Positions 7,811 to 16,438 of a DNA stretch of 64,000 bases are shown here, piece after piece. The notes under the pieces are model-generated. The model was not told the origin of the DNA. It saw only the letters and a list, made by a program, of their open reading frames with translations, and ran no database searches. How positions within the stretch are numbered: position 1 is the first letter of the stretch; each line of letters opens with the position of its first letter. The position numbers and the translations under genes were made by a program. This DNA comes from an uncultured Collinsella sp. (GTDB lineage: Bacteria > Actinomycetota > Coriobacteriia > Coriobacteriales > Coriobacteriaceae): positions 28,756 to 92,755 of the forward strand of contig CABUTR010000004.1 in the NCBI GenBank assembly GCA_902494555.1, given 5' to 3'.

Positions 7811-10800
7811 TTAGCCCAGCAGGTCGACTACGTTGAAGCCGGCGTTGCTCTTGGCGATGACTTCGCGGCTGCCAAAGACGCAGGTGGGCGATTCGGCTGC
7901 GATACGCGCCACGTCGGCGCCGAGCGAGCGCAGCTCACCGGGCGTGGCGGCGAGCATCTGGGCGCGACGCTCCTCGCGCGCATGCGAATCGAGCCCGGCC
8001 AGGTAGGTCGTGTTGCGGCGCTTGGTGAGCGCATACGGCTTCACCGGCGCGTCCATGCCGCTCACGCAGCTCACGATAAAGCCCTCAAAGGCGGCCTCGT
8101 CGGGCTCAAAGCTGCCAAGCCATGCACCCGCGCGCTTCACGCGCTCAATCGAAGGATCGATCGCCGGGTCGCGGTAGGTGTAGAACGCCGTCTGGCGCTC
8201 GCCGGCTGCGCGGAATCCGCAGCCGTACGCACCGCCCTTCACGCGAATCTCGTTCCACAGGTAATCGTAGGAGAGCGCGTTGGCAGCCACGGCCCAGGCG
8301 CCCGTCACGTCGATGCCCAGGCGACGCGGGTCGCACGCGCTTGCCGCAAAGCAGATATCGCTGGGGATGACGAAAGCCTCGTGGCGGTCGCGCGGCGTCG
8401 GCACCACGAGAGCGTCGCGGCCGGTATCGGCACCATCGCCCGCACCCAGCCCCAGGTCGCCCGCGGCATCCCAGTATGCGTCAAAGTCCTCGTTGCTGCC
8501 GGTAAAGCTCGCCATGCAGCCATCGGCCACAAAGATACGCTCCGCCAGCTCGGCAAGCTTGGTACGCAGCCCGTCCACGCGCTCGTCAAAGTGCTCGAGC
8601 AGATCGCGCAGGAACAGGTAGAAATCCACGCCCGAAAGCTGCTCGCGCACCACGGCCGAAGGCGAGCTGTAGCTCATCGCGCGACCGAGCGCCGCCGAGT
8701 GGCCGTTGTTGATAAAGCCCTGCTCAAGCCCAATGCGAATCTGCGTGAGCACGTCGCGCACGCGGTCGGCGTCGGCGTCTGCCAAAAGCGTGCTCGACCA
8801 CACCTCGCGCGGCAGACTCGCCAGCGCATCGATCTTCTCGGACAGGGCGCCGGCGCTCACCAGCAGGTAGGGGCGCACGCCGTCCACTTCGGGCTGGGTC
8901 ATGACCTCGGTCGTAAAGCTCAAAAAGCCGAGCTTGCCAGCGAGCAAGTTGTCGAGTTCCTCGGCCGAGTGCTCGCGCGTGGGCAGCTGCTTAAGCAGGC
9001 GGCAGAGCAGTGTCACATAAGGCAGGTCCTCAAACGCGACGCAGCTCAGGTCGAAATACTGCATGGCGTAGGCCAGACGGTTGGTGGGGATGCCGTGGCG
9101 CAGGCAGGGGATGGGCGCGGTCGTGTCCACGACCAGCGGCGGCTCGGGGCGCGCCTCGCCAATGTCGGACACGCGCAGGCGCGGCAGCGTGGCCTTGGCC
9201 TCGGGCGTGTCTTCCGCCTCCTGCGCGGCACGCAGCGCGGCCGTGCGCTCGACCACGTCGGCCAGCTCGGCATCGGTCATGGCATCGCGCTTGGCTGCCA
9301 GCTCGGCGGCCTCGGCACCCTCCGAACCCTCGGCGGCGTCCACCGGCACCAGCTCGACCAGTGCCATGTGATCGTTTTCCAGCACCAGATCGCGCAGCAG
9401 GTCCTCAAAGTAGCTGCCGTCCAGCTCGCCACGCAGCTCCTCGTACACCGGGCCGTACTTGAGCGCCAGCGTCGCGGCGTCGTCATCGTAGAGCCAGGTG
9501 CTCAGCGCATCGCATGCAATGGCCACGCCGTCGGCGATACCGTAGTCGCGCTGGCGCAGATCGTACTCGTTGCTGCTGATGATAGCTTCCAGGCGCTCGC
9601 GCGGAACGCCGTGCTCGCACAGGTCGCGGCAGGCGTCCTGGAACACGCGACGCAGCTCGCGCGCCACGCCGGGCTGCGCGTTTTGCAGCATGATGAGCTC
9701 GTAGGGCTGCAGGCTCTCGGCCGCGGTATAGCTCACCACGTTGCCGCCCAGGCCGGCGGCCAGAATGGCCTTCTTAACCGGTGCTTCGTTGGAGCCCAGC
9801 AACGCCTCGAACAGGATATCCGCCGCGATCGTGCGCTTACGGTCGAGCGCGCTGCCCAGCACCAGGCCCAGGCCCACCAGGGCGTTCTCGGGCGTGGTGG
9901 CCATCTCGACGCGCTTATACTCGCAGGTCACGGGCGCCTGCACGCCCAGCGGATTGGGCGCCAGCGTGGACGGGTCCTCGCTGGCGGCAACGGCTGCGTC
10001 CATGCGGCGGCTCGCGGCACTCGGCTGCGACAGATAACGCTCGTCCAAAAAGGCCAGCGCGCGGTCCACGTCCAGGTCGCCGTAGAGCGTTATATAAGAG
10101 TTGGAAGGATTGTAGTGGCGCGCGTGCGTGTCCAGGAACTGCTCGTAGGTGAGCGCGGGGATCGCGCGCGGGTCGCCACCGCTCTCGTGTGCATAGGCGG
10201 TGTCGGGGTAGAGCGCGGCGTTGACGGCGTCGTCCAGCACGCTCATGGGGTCGGACAGCGCGCCCTTCATCTCGTTGAACACCACGCCGTTATAGCGCAG
10301 CGTGCCCTCGCGTAGGCTCGCGGCGCCGCCCTCGCCCTCGGCGCCCTTCGGCAGGCCCAGCTCGTAGTGCCAGCCCTCCTGCTCAAAAATGGTGGGTTTG
10401 GTATAGATGGCCGGGTTGAACACCGCGTCCAGGTACACGTCCATCAGGTTGTACAGATCCTGCTCGTTGGTGGTGGCAACGGGGTAGATGGTCTTGTCGG
10501 GGTAGGTCATGGCGTTGAGGAACGTCTGCATGGAGCTCTTGATCAGGTCGACAAACGGCTCCTTGACGGGAAACTTGGCCGATCCGCACAGCACCGAGTG
10601 CTCAAGAATATGGAACACGCCGGTGGAATCGGCCGGCGGCGTCTTAAAGCCAATGGCAAAGGCCTTGTTCTCATCGTCGCATGCCAGGTACAGCAGGCGA
10701 GCGCCCGATGCGGTGTGGCGCAGCACGTAGGCGTCCGAATCGAGCTCGGGCACGGTCTCGCAGCGCTCGACGGCAAAACCGTGGCAGGTGGTACCGGGCA

Positions 10801-10849
10801 CCAGCAGCGCGGCGGCAGCGGCGCGCGGGTCGGTTGAGGTGGTGGGCAT
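7811..10849 (-). CDS. M16C (presequence-protease-like) zinc metallopeptidase
   Basis: This 1012-residue protein has the inverted zinc motif HILEH at 80-84 and the downstream acidic helix NEQDLYNLMDVYLDAVF near 140. The conserved AMTYPDKTIYP, the central M16C-associated region and a second M16 half with GGAYGCGFRA near 900 follow. The family (PreP, Cym1, falcilysin type) degrades peptides of tens of residues inside a closed two-half chamber. No signal peptide is seen, so it is likely cytosolic. The start at 10849 (MPTTSTDPRAA) has AAAGGAGA 8 nt upstream; the frame extends further but that part is repeat sequence. Confidence 0.93.
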   Translation of the reverse strand: MPTTSTDPRAAAAALLVPGTTCHGFAVERCETVPELDSDAYVLRHTASGARLLYLACDDENKAFAIGFKTPPADSTGVFHILEHSVLCGSAKFPVKEPFVDLIKSSMQTFLNAMTYPDKTIYPVATTNEQDLYNLMDVYLDAVFNPAIYTKPTIFEQEGWHYELGLPKGAEGEGGAASLREGTLRYNGVVFNEMKGALSDPMSVLDDAVNAALYPDTAYAHESGGDPRAIPALTYEQFLDTHARHYNPSNSYITLYGDLDVDRALAFLDERYLSQPSAASRRMDAAVAASEDPSTLAPNPLGVQAPVTCEYKRVEMATTPENALVGLGLVLGSALDRKRTIAADILFEALLGSNEAPVKKAILAAGLGGNVVSYTAAESLQPYELIMLQNAQPGVARELRRVFQDACRDLCEHGVPRERLEAIISSNEYDLRQRDYGIADGVAIACDALSTWLYDDDAATLALKYGPVYEELRGELDGSYFEDLLRDLVLENDHMALVELVPVDAAEGSEGAEAAELAAKRDAMTDAELADVVERTAALRAAQEAEDTPEAKATLPRLRVSDIGEARPEPPLVVDTTAPIPCLRHGIPTNRLAYAMQYFDLSCVAFEDLPYVTLLCRLLKQLPTREHSAEELDNLLAGKLGFLSFTTEVMTQPEVDGVRPYLLVSAGALSEKIDALASLPREVWSSTLLADADADRVRDVLTQIRIGLEQGFINNGHSAALGRAMSYSSPSAVVREQLSGVDFYLFLRDLLEHFDERVDGLRTKLAELAERIFVADGCMASFTGSNEDFDAYWDAAGDLGLGAGDGADTGRDALVVPTPRDRHEAFVIPSDICFAASACDPRRLGIDVTGAWAVAANALSYDYLWNEIRVKGGAYGCGFRAAGERQTAFYTYRDPAIDPSIERVKRAGAWLGSFEPDEAAFEGFIVSCVSGMDAPVKPYALTKRRNTTYLAGLDSHAREERRAQMLAATPGELRSLGADVARIAAESPTCVFGSREVIAKSNAGFNVVDLLG

Positions 10850-11275
10850 ATGCAGTCTCCTTTGACGCCCCAGCGGGGGCGAATCGAGTCGAATCCTCGA
10901 GAGTATACCCATATGGGGCCCTCGACCAATCTGCCGGATGAGCGTGGATTTTCGGACGGAATCTGCCGCAAAAGCCCAAAATCCGTCCAATAATCCACGC
11001 TCATGCGTCAACCACGTATCTCTCGCCTCACATTCATCTCTATGACGAGGGATAACTGAGAGACAGACAGAAGATAAAAATCAATCGGCTTATCGGATGC
11101 ATTTATCGCCATCAGGTTGAGGCTGTATGCGGAGATGGATGGACTCTACACCGCTTACACAAAATAACCCCTGCCTGTCGAAACATATAGAAAATGGCAT
11201 GGAGTGCTAAAAGTTATAATACAATATAAGTCATATATCTATAAATTGTTGATTCCTTGCAAAGGTATGGTTGAT
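10850..11275. repeat. gene-free stretch with hairpin and shared repeat
   Basis: A 22-nt arm at 10939-10960 pairs imperfectly with 10982-11003. The right arm and following bases (about 10983-11070) match the stretch at 16107-16165 closely: CCGTCCAATAATCCACGCTC, then a variable CACG-ATCTCTCG, then an ACGAGGGATAACTGAGAGAC-like end. Near the next gene is the 10-mer GTTATAATAC (11213-11222), also found inverted at 13215-13224. No gene is seen. Confidence 0.7.
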
Positions 11276-11980
11276 ATGGTTGAAGCAAATAGCGTTATCC
11301 CCCTGTACAAACAGATTGTCCGTGCGCTCTCTGATTCGATCGCCAACGGCACGTACCGCCCGGGAGATAAGCTCCCGACCGAGACGGAGCTTATCGAGCA
11401 ATTTGGCGTGAGCCGAATAACGGTTCGCTCCGCAATTAAAGAAATGGAAGATGCTGGGCTTGTTGAGAGGGCCCGCGGCAAGGGCACGTTCGTTTCGTCG
11501 GACACACAGATGTATGCCGCGGACGACCGTGAGAGCTTTACCCATTCGTGCCAGCTTGCGGGAAAACAGGCGTCTACCAGGGTTCTCGAAATGGGCTGGG
11601 ACTTCCCAAACCTGCGAGACGCGAAGTTCCTGGGCGTAGACGATACCCAAAAGGTATTGCGTAGTCGTCGTCTGCGCCTTGTGGATGGCAAGCCCACGAT
11701 GCTGGAAACCAATAGCTATTCCGCTGCGCTTTCTTTTTTGGAGCATGAATCCCTCGAGGATTCGCTGATGGCGGTACTCGATCGCCAGGGGATCAAGATG
11801 GGTCCAAACACGCGTACGCTCGAGGTCTGCTATGCGAGCGAGCTTGAGGCGGCATACCTTAACGTGGAGCTGGACTCTTCGCTGCTTCTGTTTGTCGATA
11901 GACGTTATGCTCCAAGCGGCGAGCCGCTTTTCATCTCCCGTCAGGTGTACTGCACCGAGCGACTGAAGTTCTATTTGTAA
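11276..11980 (+). CDS. GntR family regulator with UTRA domain (PTS locus)
   Basis: The 234-residue protein has a GntR winged helix (about 5-75: PLYKQIVRALSDSI, TETELIEQFGVSRITVRSAI) and a UTRA effector domain (about 90-230). It stands directly before a mannose-family PTS and SIS deglycase, so it most likely controls that operon. The ATG at 11276 is preferred because AAAGG lies 10 nt upstream; ATG 11267 is too close to that site. The 10-mer GTTATAATAC upstream of this gene recurs inverted over the -10 region of the second SIS gene, which suggests autoregulation. Confidence 0.87.
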   Translation: MVEANSVIPLYKQIVRALSDSIANGTYRPGDKLPTETELIEQFGVSRITVRSAIKEMEDAGLVERARGKGTFVSSDTQMYAADDRESFTHSCQLAGKQASTRVLEMGWDFPNLRDAKFLGVDDTQKVLRSRRLRLVDGKPTMLETNSYSAALSFLEHESLEDSLMAVLDRQGIKMGPNTRTLEVCYASELEAAYLNVELDSSLLLFVDRRYAPSGEPLFISRQVYCTERLKFYL

Positions 11981-12034
11981 ATTAGAGATAGATTGGTTTA
12001 CCGACCAATTGTTACCGTTCGCGGATTTGGAAAA

Positions 12035-12082
12035 TTGACACACCGCGTAGGTGGAGATTGCTAATATACTTTGTTATGACAA
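12035..12082 (+). promoter_or_regulatory. promoter and palindrome before PTS IIA
   Basis: A TTGACA -35 box (12035-12040) is followed by an AT-rich -10 region (TTGCTA or TAATAT, 12058-12067) and the palindrome TTGTTATGACAA (12071-12082), a candidate operator. Confidence 0.5.
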
Positions 12083-12112
12083 TATAGTACGTCTTATTGA
12101 TATTGGAGAACT

Positions 12113-12532
12113 ATGAATAAGATATTGCTAGCGAGTCATGGTTATCTCGCCCAAGGTATGAAAAGCTCTCTGGAGATTCTGATGGGTACCGACGACCGAA
12201 TCGAGTGCCTGTGCGCCTATGTCGATGACGACTCAAGGGATGTCGCGGCGTTGATTGATGCATGGGTGGAGGCGAAGGATCCTGCCGACTCTTGGTTTGT
12301 CGTGACTGACATCTTTGGCGGCTCTGTAAGCAACGAATTCATACAGAGGCAGACTGCCGAATCGTTTACGTTGATCGCCGGAATGAACTTGCCGCTGCTG
12401 GTGGAAATGGTTACACAGCTGGACTCCCTGGATGCGGACAAGGCCAAAGCCGCGGTCGAGGGATCGCGTTCGTTTATTCAGCTTTGCGAGGCGGCGGACA
12501 TGCTTGCCGGCGCCGAGGAAGAAGATTTCTAG
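12113..12532 (+). CDS. PTS mannose-family EIIA component
   Basis: The 139-residue protein is the soluble phosphocarrier of a mannose-family PTS. The phosphorylated histidine is His9 in ASHGYLAQG, and VTDIFGGSVSNEF near 66 is the usual EIIA signature. It starts the operon after a regulated promoter and has a TTGGAG site. IIB follows 71 nt later. With the neighbouring SIS deglycase the likely cargo is a glycated amino acid such as glucoselysine or fructoselysine, by analogy with Salmonella gfrABCDEF; this is inference. Confidence 0.93.
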   Translation: MNKILLASHGYLAQGMKSSLEILMGTDDRIECLCAYVDDDSRDVAALIDAWVEAKDPADSWFVVTDIFGGSVSNEFIQRQTAESFTLIAGMNLPLLVEMVTQLDSLDADKAKAAVEGSRSFIQLCEAADMLAGAEEEDF

Positions 12533-12603
12533 TTAGTTCTGGTTCGAGCCCTAGCTAGGGGTCGAACCTGTCAGTCCCTTTATCACGTGCGGAGATGATA
12601 ACG

Positions 12604-13077
12604 ATGATTAAGCTTACGAGAGTTGATTACCGACTGATTCACGGCCAAGTTGCCATGTCCTGGACTCATGCTTTGGATGTAGATTGCATCCTGCTTGCCA
12701 GCGATGCGGTGGCAAAAGATGACATGAGGAAGGCGGCCTTGAGGCTCGCCCGCCCCAACGGCGTGAAGCTCGTCATCAAGGATGTTAACGCTGCTATCGA
12801 GGCGCTCAACAGCGGCGTTACCGACAAGTATTCGCTGTTTATCATCGCTGAGACGATTGAAGATGTCTATCGTCTCGCTAAGGGCTGCAAAGACATCAAA
12901 GAGATCAATCTGGGTGGAACCCGAAAGACTCCTGAGACCACGCTTCATCCGACCCCTGCAATCTTCGCGACCGAGAAAGATGCCGAGCATATCCAAGAGC
13001 TTCTGGGCGATGACGTGGCCATCGAAATCCGTCAGGTTCCCAATGACGCTAAGGTGTTTGCCAAGGACGTTTTTTAG
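12604..13077 (+). CDS. PTS mannose/sorbose-family EIIB component
   Basis: The 157-residue protein transfers phosphate from IIA to the incoming sugar. The active-site histidine is His13 in the signature VDYRLIHGQV, and ILLASDAVAKDD and INLGGTR are typical of the fold. The ATG at 12604 is chosen because GGAG (12591-12594) lies 9 nt upstream; the ATG at 12595 directly abuts it. A strong hairpin follows the gene, so IIA-IIB may be expressed more than the downstream deglycase, IIC and IID. Confidence 0.93.
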   Translation: MIKLTRVDYRLIHGQVAMSWTHALDVDCILLASDAVAKDDMRKAALRLARPNGVKLVIKDVNAAIEALNSGVTDKYSLFIIAETIEDVYRLAKGCKDIKEINLGGTRKTPETTLHPTPAIFATEKDAEHIQELLGDDVAIEIRQVPNDAKVFAKDVF

Positions 13078-13128
13078 CCGAAAACATGCTGGTGTTCGGT
13101 ATTTATTGAACTGACACTCTATGCCTAT

Positions 13129-13159
13129 GCCCGTCGATCATTTGATCGGCGGGCTTTTT
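13129..13159 (+). terminator. terminator between IIB and deglycase gene
   Basis: GCCCGTCGATCA pairs with TGATCGGCGGGC with one mismatch, followed by five T. It divides the PTS operon. Confidence 0.8.
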
Positions 13160-13193
13160 ATTAAAGAAAAATCGAAAAAAACTGAAATAGTTC

Positions 13194-13224
13194 TTGCATA
13201 GTTGGTTATATAAAGTATTATAAC
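13194..13224 (+). promoter_or_regulatory. internal promoter with shared 10-mer
   Basis: TTGCAT (13194-13199) and TATTAT (13216-13221) are 16 nt apart. The -10 box lies inside GTATTATAAC, the reverse complement of the 10-mer at 11213 before the GntR gene. Confidence 0.55.
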
Positions 13225-13271
13225 ATCATGGGATGAATGAAGGGTTCATCCAAGTGAGTTAGGAGTAAGGG

Positions 13272-14306
13272 ATGTTCAATTTCGATGAGCCTCGTTACGA
13301 GAAGGTTGTGAGCGATGCCCTCGCTCTCCGTCCTCAGATTGAGGCTGCCGTGGACGAGGTCTGCGAGCAGGGTTATTCCAACATCTTCTTCATCGGCTGC
13401 GGCGGCACCTGGGCCCACACGCTCCCGATGAAGTATTGGGTCGAGACCACCACGGCCGACGTCGACGTCCACTGCGAGATCGCCGCCGAGTTCCTCGCGT
13501 GCCCGCCCAAGACCTTCAACAAGGATTCGGTCTGTGTCTTCTCCACCCGTACCGGCACCACCCCCGAGATCATCGAGGCTGCCAAGTTCTGCCAGGAGCA
13601 GGGCGCCCGCACACTGATGTATGTCTCCAACGACAACACCCCGGCCACCGAGTACGCCGATTACAAGTTCTTCAGCTTCGCCGAGGACGACGTCCTGTGC
13701 GAGGCCATCTACACCTACCAGATCACGCTGGTCGCCCGCTTCCTCAAGAACGCCGGCGCCTTCCCCAAGTACGACACCTTCATGGAGGAGTTCGGCAACA
13801 TCGCTCCGTACCTCATCAAGGCCAAGGACGCTCAGGACGAGCGCTGCGCCGCCATGGCCGAGGACTTCAAGGACACCGACTACCACATGGTGATTGGTTC
13901 CGGCATGCTCTGGGGCGAGGCCTACGACTACGCTATGTGCATTCTCGAGGAGATGCAGTGGATCAAGACCAAGTCTATCCACGCCGCCGAGTTCTTCCAC
14001 GGCACCATCGAACTGTGCGAGGAGGGCACGAGCCTCATTATGCTCTACGGCGAGGATGACACCCGTAAGCTTATGGACCGCGTGGACAACTTCACTCACA
14101 TGCTCGCCGACGAGAAGGGCGTCCATGTCCGCGTGAACAAGTTCGACACCGCCGAGGTCGAGCTGCCGTTCAGCGACCCCGAGTTCCGCAAGATCGTCTC
14201 CCCGATGGTCACCTACACCATCACCGAGCGTCTGAGCTGCCATCTCGAGCACGTCCGAAACCACCCGCTCACCACGCGTCGTTACTATCACCAGATGAAC
14301 TACTAA
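13272..14306 (+). CDS. SIS-domain Amadori-product deglycase-like protein (PTS-linked)
   Basis: The 344-residue protein has two SIS domains (FFIGCGGTWAHTLP near 38; VIGSGMLWGEAYDYAM near 208) and the FrlB/GfrF-like motif AAEFFHGTIELCEEG near 238, with the C-terminal HPLTTRRYYHQMNY. It sits between the IIB and IIC genes of a mannose-type PTS, the same company kept by the Salmonella GfrE and GfrF deglycases. It is predicted to split a phosphorylated glucose- or fructose-amino acid into sugar phosphate and amino acid. It is clearly distinct from the deglycase-like gene at 3-4 kb. Confidence 0.83.
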   Translation: MFNFDEPRYEKVVSDALALRPQIEAAVDEVCEQGYSNIFFIGCGGTWAHTLPMKYWVETTTADVDVHCEIAAEFLACPPKTFNKDSVCVFSTRTGTTPEIIEAAKFCQEQGARTLMYVSNDNTPATEYADYKFFSFAEDDVLCEAIYTYQITLVARFLKNAGAFPKYDTFMEEFGNIAPYLIKAKDAQDERCAAMAEDFKDTDYHMVIGSGMLWGEAYDYAMCILEEMQWIKTKSIHAAEFFHGTIELCEEGTSLIMLYGEDDTRKLMDRVDNFTHMLADEKGVHVRVNKFDTAEVELPFSDPEFRKIVSPMVTYTITERLSCHLEHVRNHPLTTRRYYHQMNY

Positions 14307-14387
14307 TCCTCTCAAATTGCTGCGGTTGTCTGCAGGCGAGCTGCGCAGAATGCCTCGCCTGCAGACCTGTTTCTGGGGTTGATCGAA

Positions 14388-15161
14388 ATGGTTGTCCAGT
14401 ATCTTCTTGTTGCACTGGTCGCATTTATTGCGTCCATGGACGAGCAATTATTTGGCATTACGATGCTTGGTCGTCCGCTGTTTACGAGCCTGTTTGTCGG
14501 CTTGATTCTTGGCGATGTCCAGCAGGGCGTTATCGTCGGCGCTGCTTTGGAGTCCATGTTCATGGGCGCCATCATGGTCGGCGCGGCGGTTCCTCCCGAG
14601 GTCTATGCCTCCGGTGTGCTTGGCTGCGCGTTTGCCGTCATTACGGGTACGGGCACGGCAACTGCCGTCGCGCTCGCCCTTCCCGTCTCCGTCTTCCTTC
14701 AGGTGTGGCGCAACTTCTGCTACGCCGTTCCGGGTGCCTTTGCCTGCAAGAAGATTGAGACCGCTCTGGCAAATCGCGATCTTGCCAAGGCGAATCTGTA
14801 CCATCTGACCATCGTGCCGCTGTCGATTGGCATTCCGTCTGCACTGCTGGTGTTTGGCTCGCTGTTCTTTGGTGCCGACCTCATCAACAATGCGCTCAAC
14901 GCGATTCCGCAGTTTGTGATGGACGGCCTCAACGTTGCGTCCGGCGTCATGGTCTGCATCGGCTTCGCTCTTCTTATTAGGACCATGGGCGACAACAAGC
15001 TTCTTCCTTGGCTGTTCTTGGGATTCATTATGGTCATCTACCTCAAGATGGACGTTGTCGGTGTCGCCGCAGCTGCCATTTGCGTCGCGCTGCTCCTGGC
15101 CTTCCGCGAGGGCTCGTCCGGTCCGCAGACGGTTGCTGCAGATGAAGAGGAGGACTTCTAA
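14388..15161 (+). CDS. PTS mannose/sorbose-family EIIC component
   Basis: The 257-residue polytopic membrane protein carries about seven hydrophobic segments and the IIC motifs DEQLFGITMLGRPL and LGDVQQGVIVGAALESMFMG. Together with IID it forms the transport channel. ATG 14388 lies 9 nt after CTGGGG; an in-frame TTG at 14379 is less likely. Its stop overlaps the IID start by one base (TAATG), so the two are translationally coupled. Confidence 0.93.
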   Translation: MVVQYLLVALVAFIASMDEQLFGITMLGRPLFTSLFVGLILGDVQQGVIVGAALESMFMGAIMVGAAVPPEVYASGVLGCAFAVITGTGTATAVALALPVSVFLQVWRNFCYAVPGAFACKKIETALANRDLAKANLYHLTIVPLSIGIPSALLVFGSLFFGADLINNALNAIPQFVMDGLNVASGVMVCIGFALLIRTMGDNKLLPWLFLGFIMVIYLKMDVVGVAAAAICVALLLAFREGSSGPQTVAADEEEDF

Positions 15162-16009
15162 TGGCTACTCAGAACACCGACCTCAAAGAGGCCAAGAAGG
15201 ACGCGATTATGAGTCCCGATATGTATCGGAGCATGTTCCTTCGCCAGTTTACGAGCCAGTGCTCGCAGTCGTACGACAAGATGATGGCAATGGGCTTCAT
15301 GTACACCATTTAGAAGCCCCTGCGAAAGATCTATCCTAACGACGACGATTACTATGCGGCGCTCGATCGCCATACCGAGTTCTTTAACATCACGCCTCAT
15401 GTGCTTCCGTTTGTAGCCGGCCTAACGGTTTCGATGGAAGAGCAGGCGGCTGCCGATAAGAACTTTGACACGTCCTCGATCAACGCCATGAAGGTCGGTC
15501 TCATGGGACCGCTTTCCGGCATTGGCGATTCGTTCTACTGGGGAACGTTCCGCGTGGTCGCGGCAGGCATTGGTATCGGCATCGCTTCGACGGGCAACCC
15601 GCTCGGCCCCATCGTGTACGCGCTCATCTACTCCGTGATTAACTTTGCAACGCGTATCGTCGCGGCCCATCTGGGTTACGACCTGGGAACCAAGTTTTTG
15701 CAGCAGTCCGAAGAGAGCAACCTTATGTCTCGCATGACGCATGCTGCCGGCGTTCTCGGAATGACCGTCATTGGCGCGATGATTGCGGCACAGGTCTCGC
15801 TGTCCACTGCTTTGACCTTTGACGTGGGTGGTTCGGAGATTGTCCTGCAGGATCTGTTCGATTCGATCTTCCCCGGTCTGCTGCCCTTGCTGGCAACGTT
15901 CGCTTGCGTTGCACTGTACAAAAAGGGCGTCAAGACCATTTGGATCATCTTGGGCATCTTCGCGATCTGCATCATCGGAACGGGTTTGGGGGTGTTCGCG
16001 GCGGCGTAA
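15161..16009 (+). pseudogene. PTS mannose-family EIID component interrupted by amber codon
   Basis: The frame reads MATQNTDLKEAKKDAIMSPD onward, matches the IID family on both sides, and would give 282 residues. Codon 51 (15311-15313) is TAG, between MGFMYTI and KPLRKIYPNDDDYYA. Downstream, TEFFNITPHVLPFVAGL, the MGPLSGIGDSFYWGTFR signature near 115 and the C-terminal membrane helices are intact and in the same frame, with no other damage. A single CAG-to-TAG change explains it. It could be a fresh knock-out, a sequencing error or a read-through codon. Confidence 0.88.
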
Positions 16010-16058
16010 TGTTGACTGCTATGCTCGCGCGTTGGATAACTAACTGACCGTTTGAAAA

Positions 16059-16090
16059 CGGGGCCCGGCGTAAGGCCGGCCCCGTTTTTT
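16059..16090 (+). terminator. terminator of the PTS operon
   Basis: CGGGGCCCGGC pairs with GCCGGCCCCG, followed by six T. Confidence 0.88.
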
Positions 16091-16106
16091 GTTTGAGGGA
16101 TTTTCC

Positions 16107-16376
16107 GACCGTCCAATAATCCACGCTCATGCATCACTCACGCATCTCTCGTCTCTCATTCGTCACTAACACGAGAGATAGCTTAAAGACGAGAGATAAT
16201 TACGAGAGATAGCCCAGCAGCAAAGAGACAAGCAACCATGGTATTGTCTCAATATCGATTATTCCACCAGCAAAAACATGATTTAATGAAGCAGGTAGAG
16301 ATATCTTATCTCTCATCTTTCACTCATATCTAATACGAGAGATAACAGAAAGATGAGAGATAATTACGAGAGATAA
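16107..16376 (+). repeat. duplicated array of ACGAGAGATA repeats
   Basis: The 10-mer ACGAGAGATA occurs at 16171, 16189 and 16202, then again at 16335, 16353 (one mismatch) and 16366, with identical spacings of 18 and 13 nt in both clusters. Inverted copies (ATCTCTCGT at 16144, TATCTCTCATC at 16307) precede each cluster. So blocks of about 70 bp (16144-16212 and 16307-16376) are imperfect duplicates 164 bp apart. They fill the gene-free 423 nt before the AlbA-domain gene and look like binding sites for it. Confidence 0.75.
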
Positions 16377-16438
16377 CTGAGAGACGAGGGAAATCCGTCT
16401 GCAGCATTCTCCGCAGGACCGAGCGAAGGGACGTGCAG

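Noticed and set aside
7730..10315. Long open frame (861 codons) on the strand opposite the M16 peptidase
   Set aside because: It is a mirror of the high-GC coding frame; its composition is Ala/Arg/His/Gly-rich with no domain, while the opposite strand has a full peptidase with a ribosome-binding site.
15311..15313. Pyrrolysine or other special decoding of the IID amber codon
   Set aside because: No pyl genes or suppressor tRNA are seen in the window, and the site is not catalytic; a simple nonsense mutation or error is more likely.
16144..16376. CRISPR array
   Set aside because: The repeats are only about 10 nt, spacings of 18 and 13 nt are too short, the blocks are duplicated, and no cas gene is nearby.
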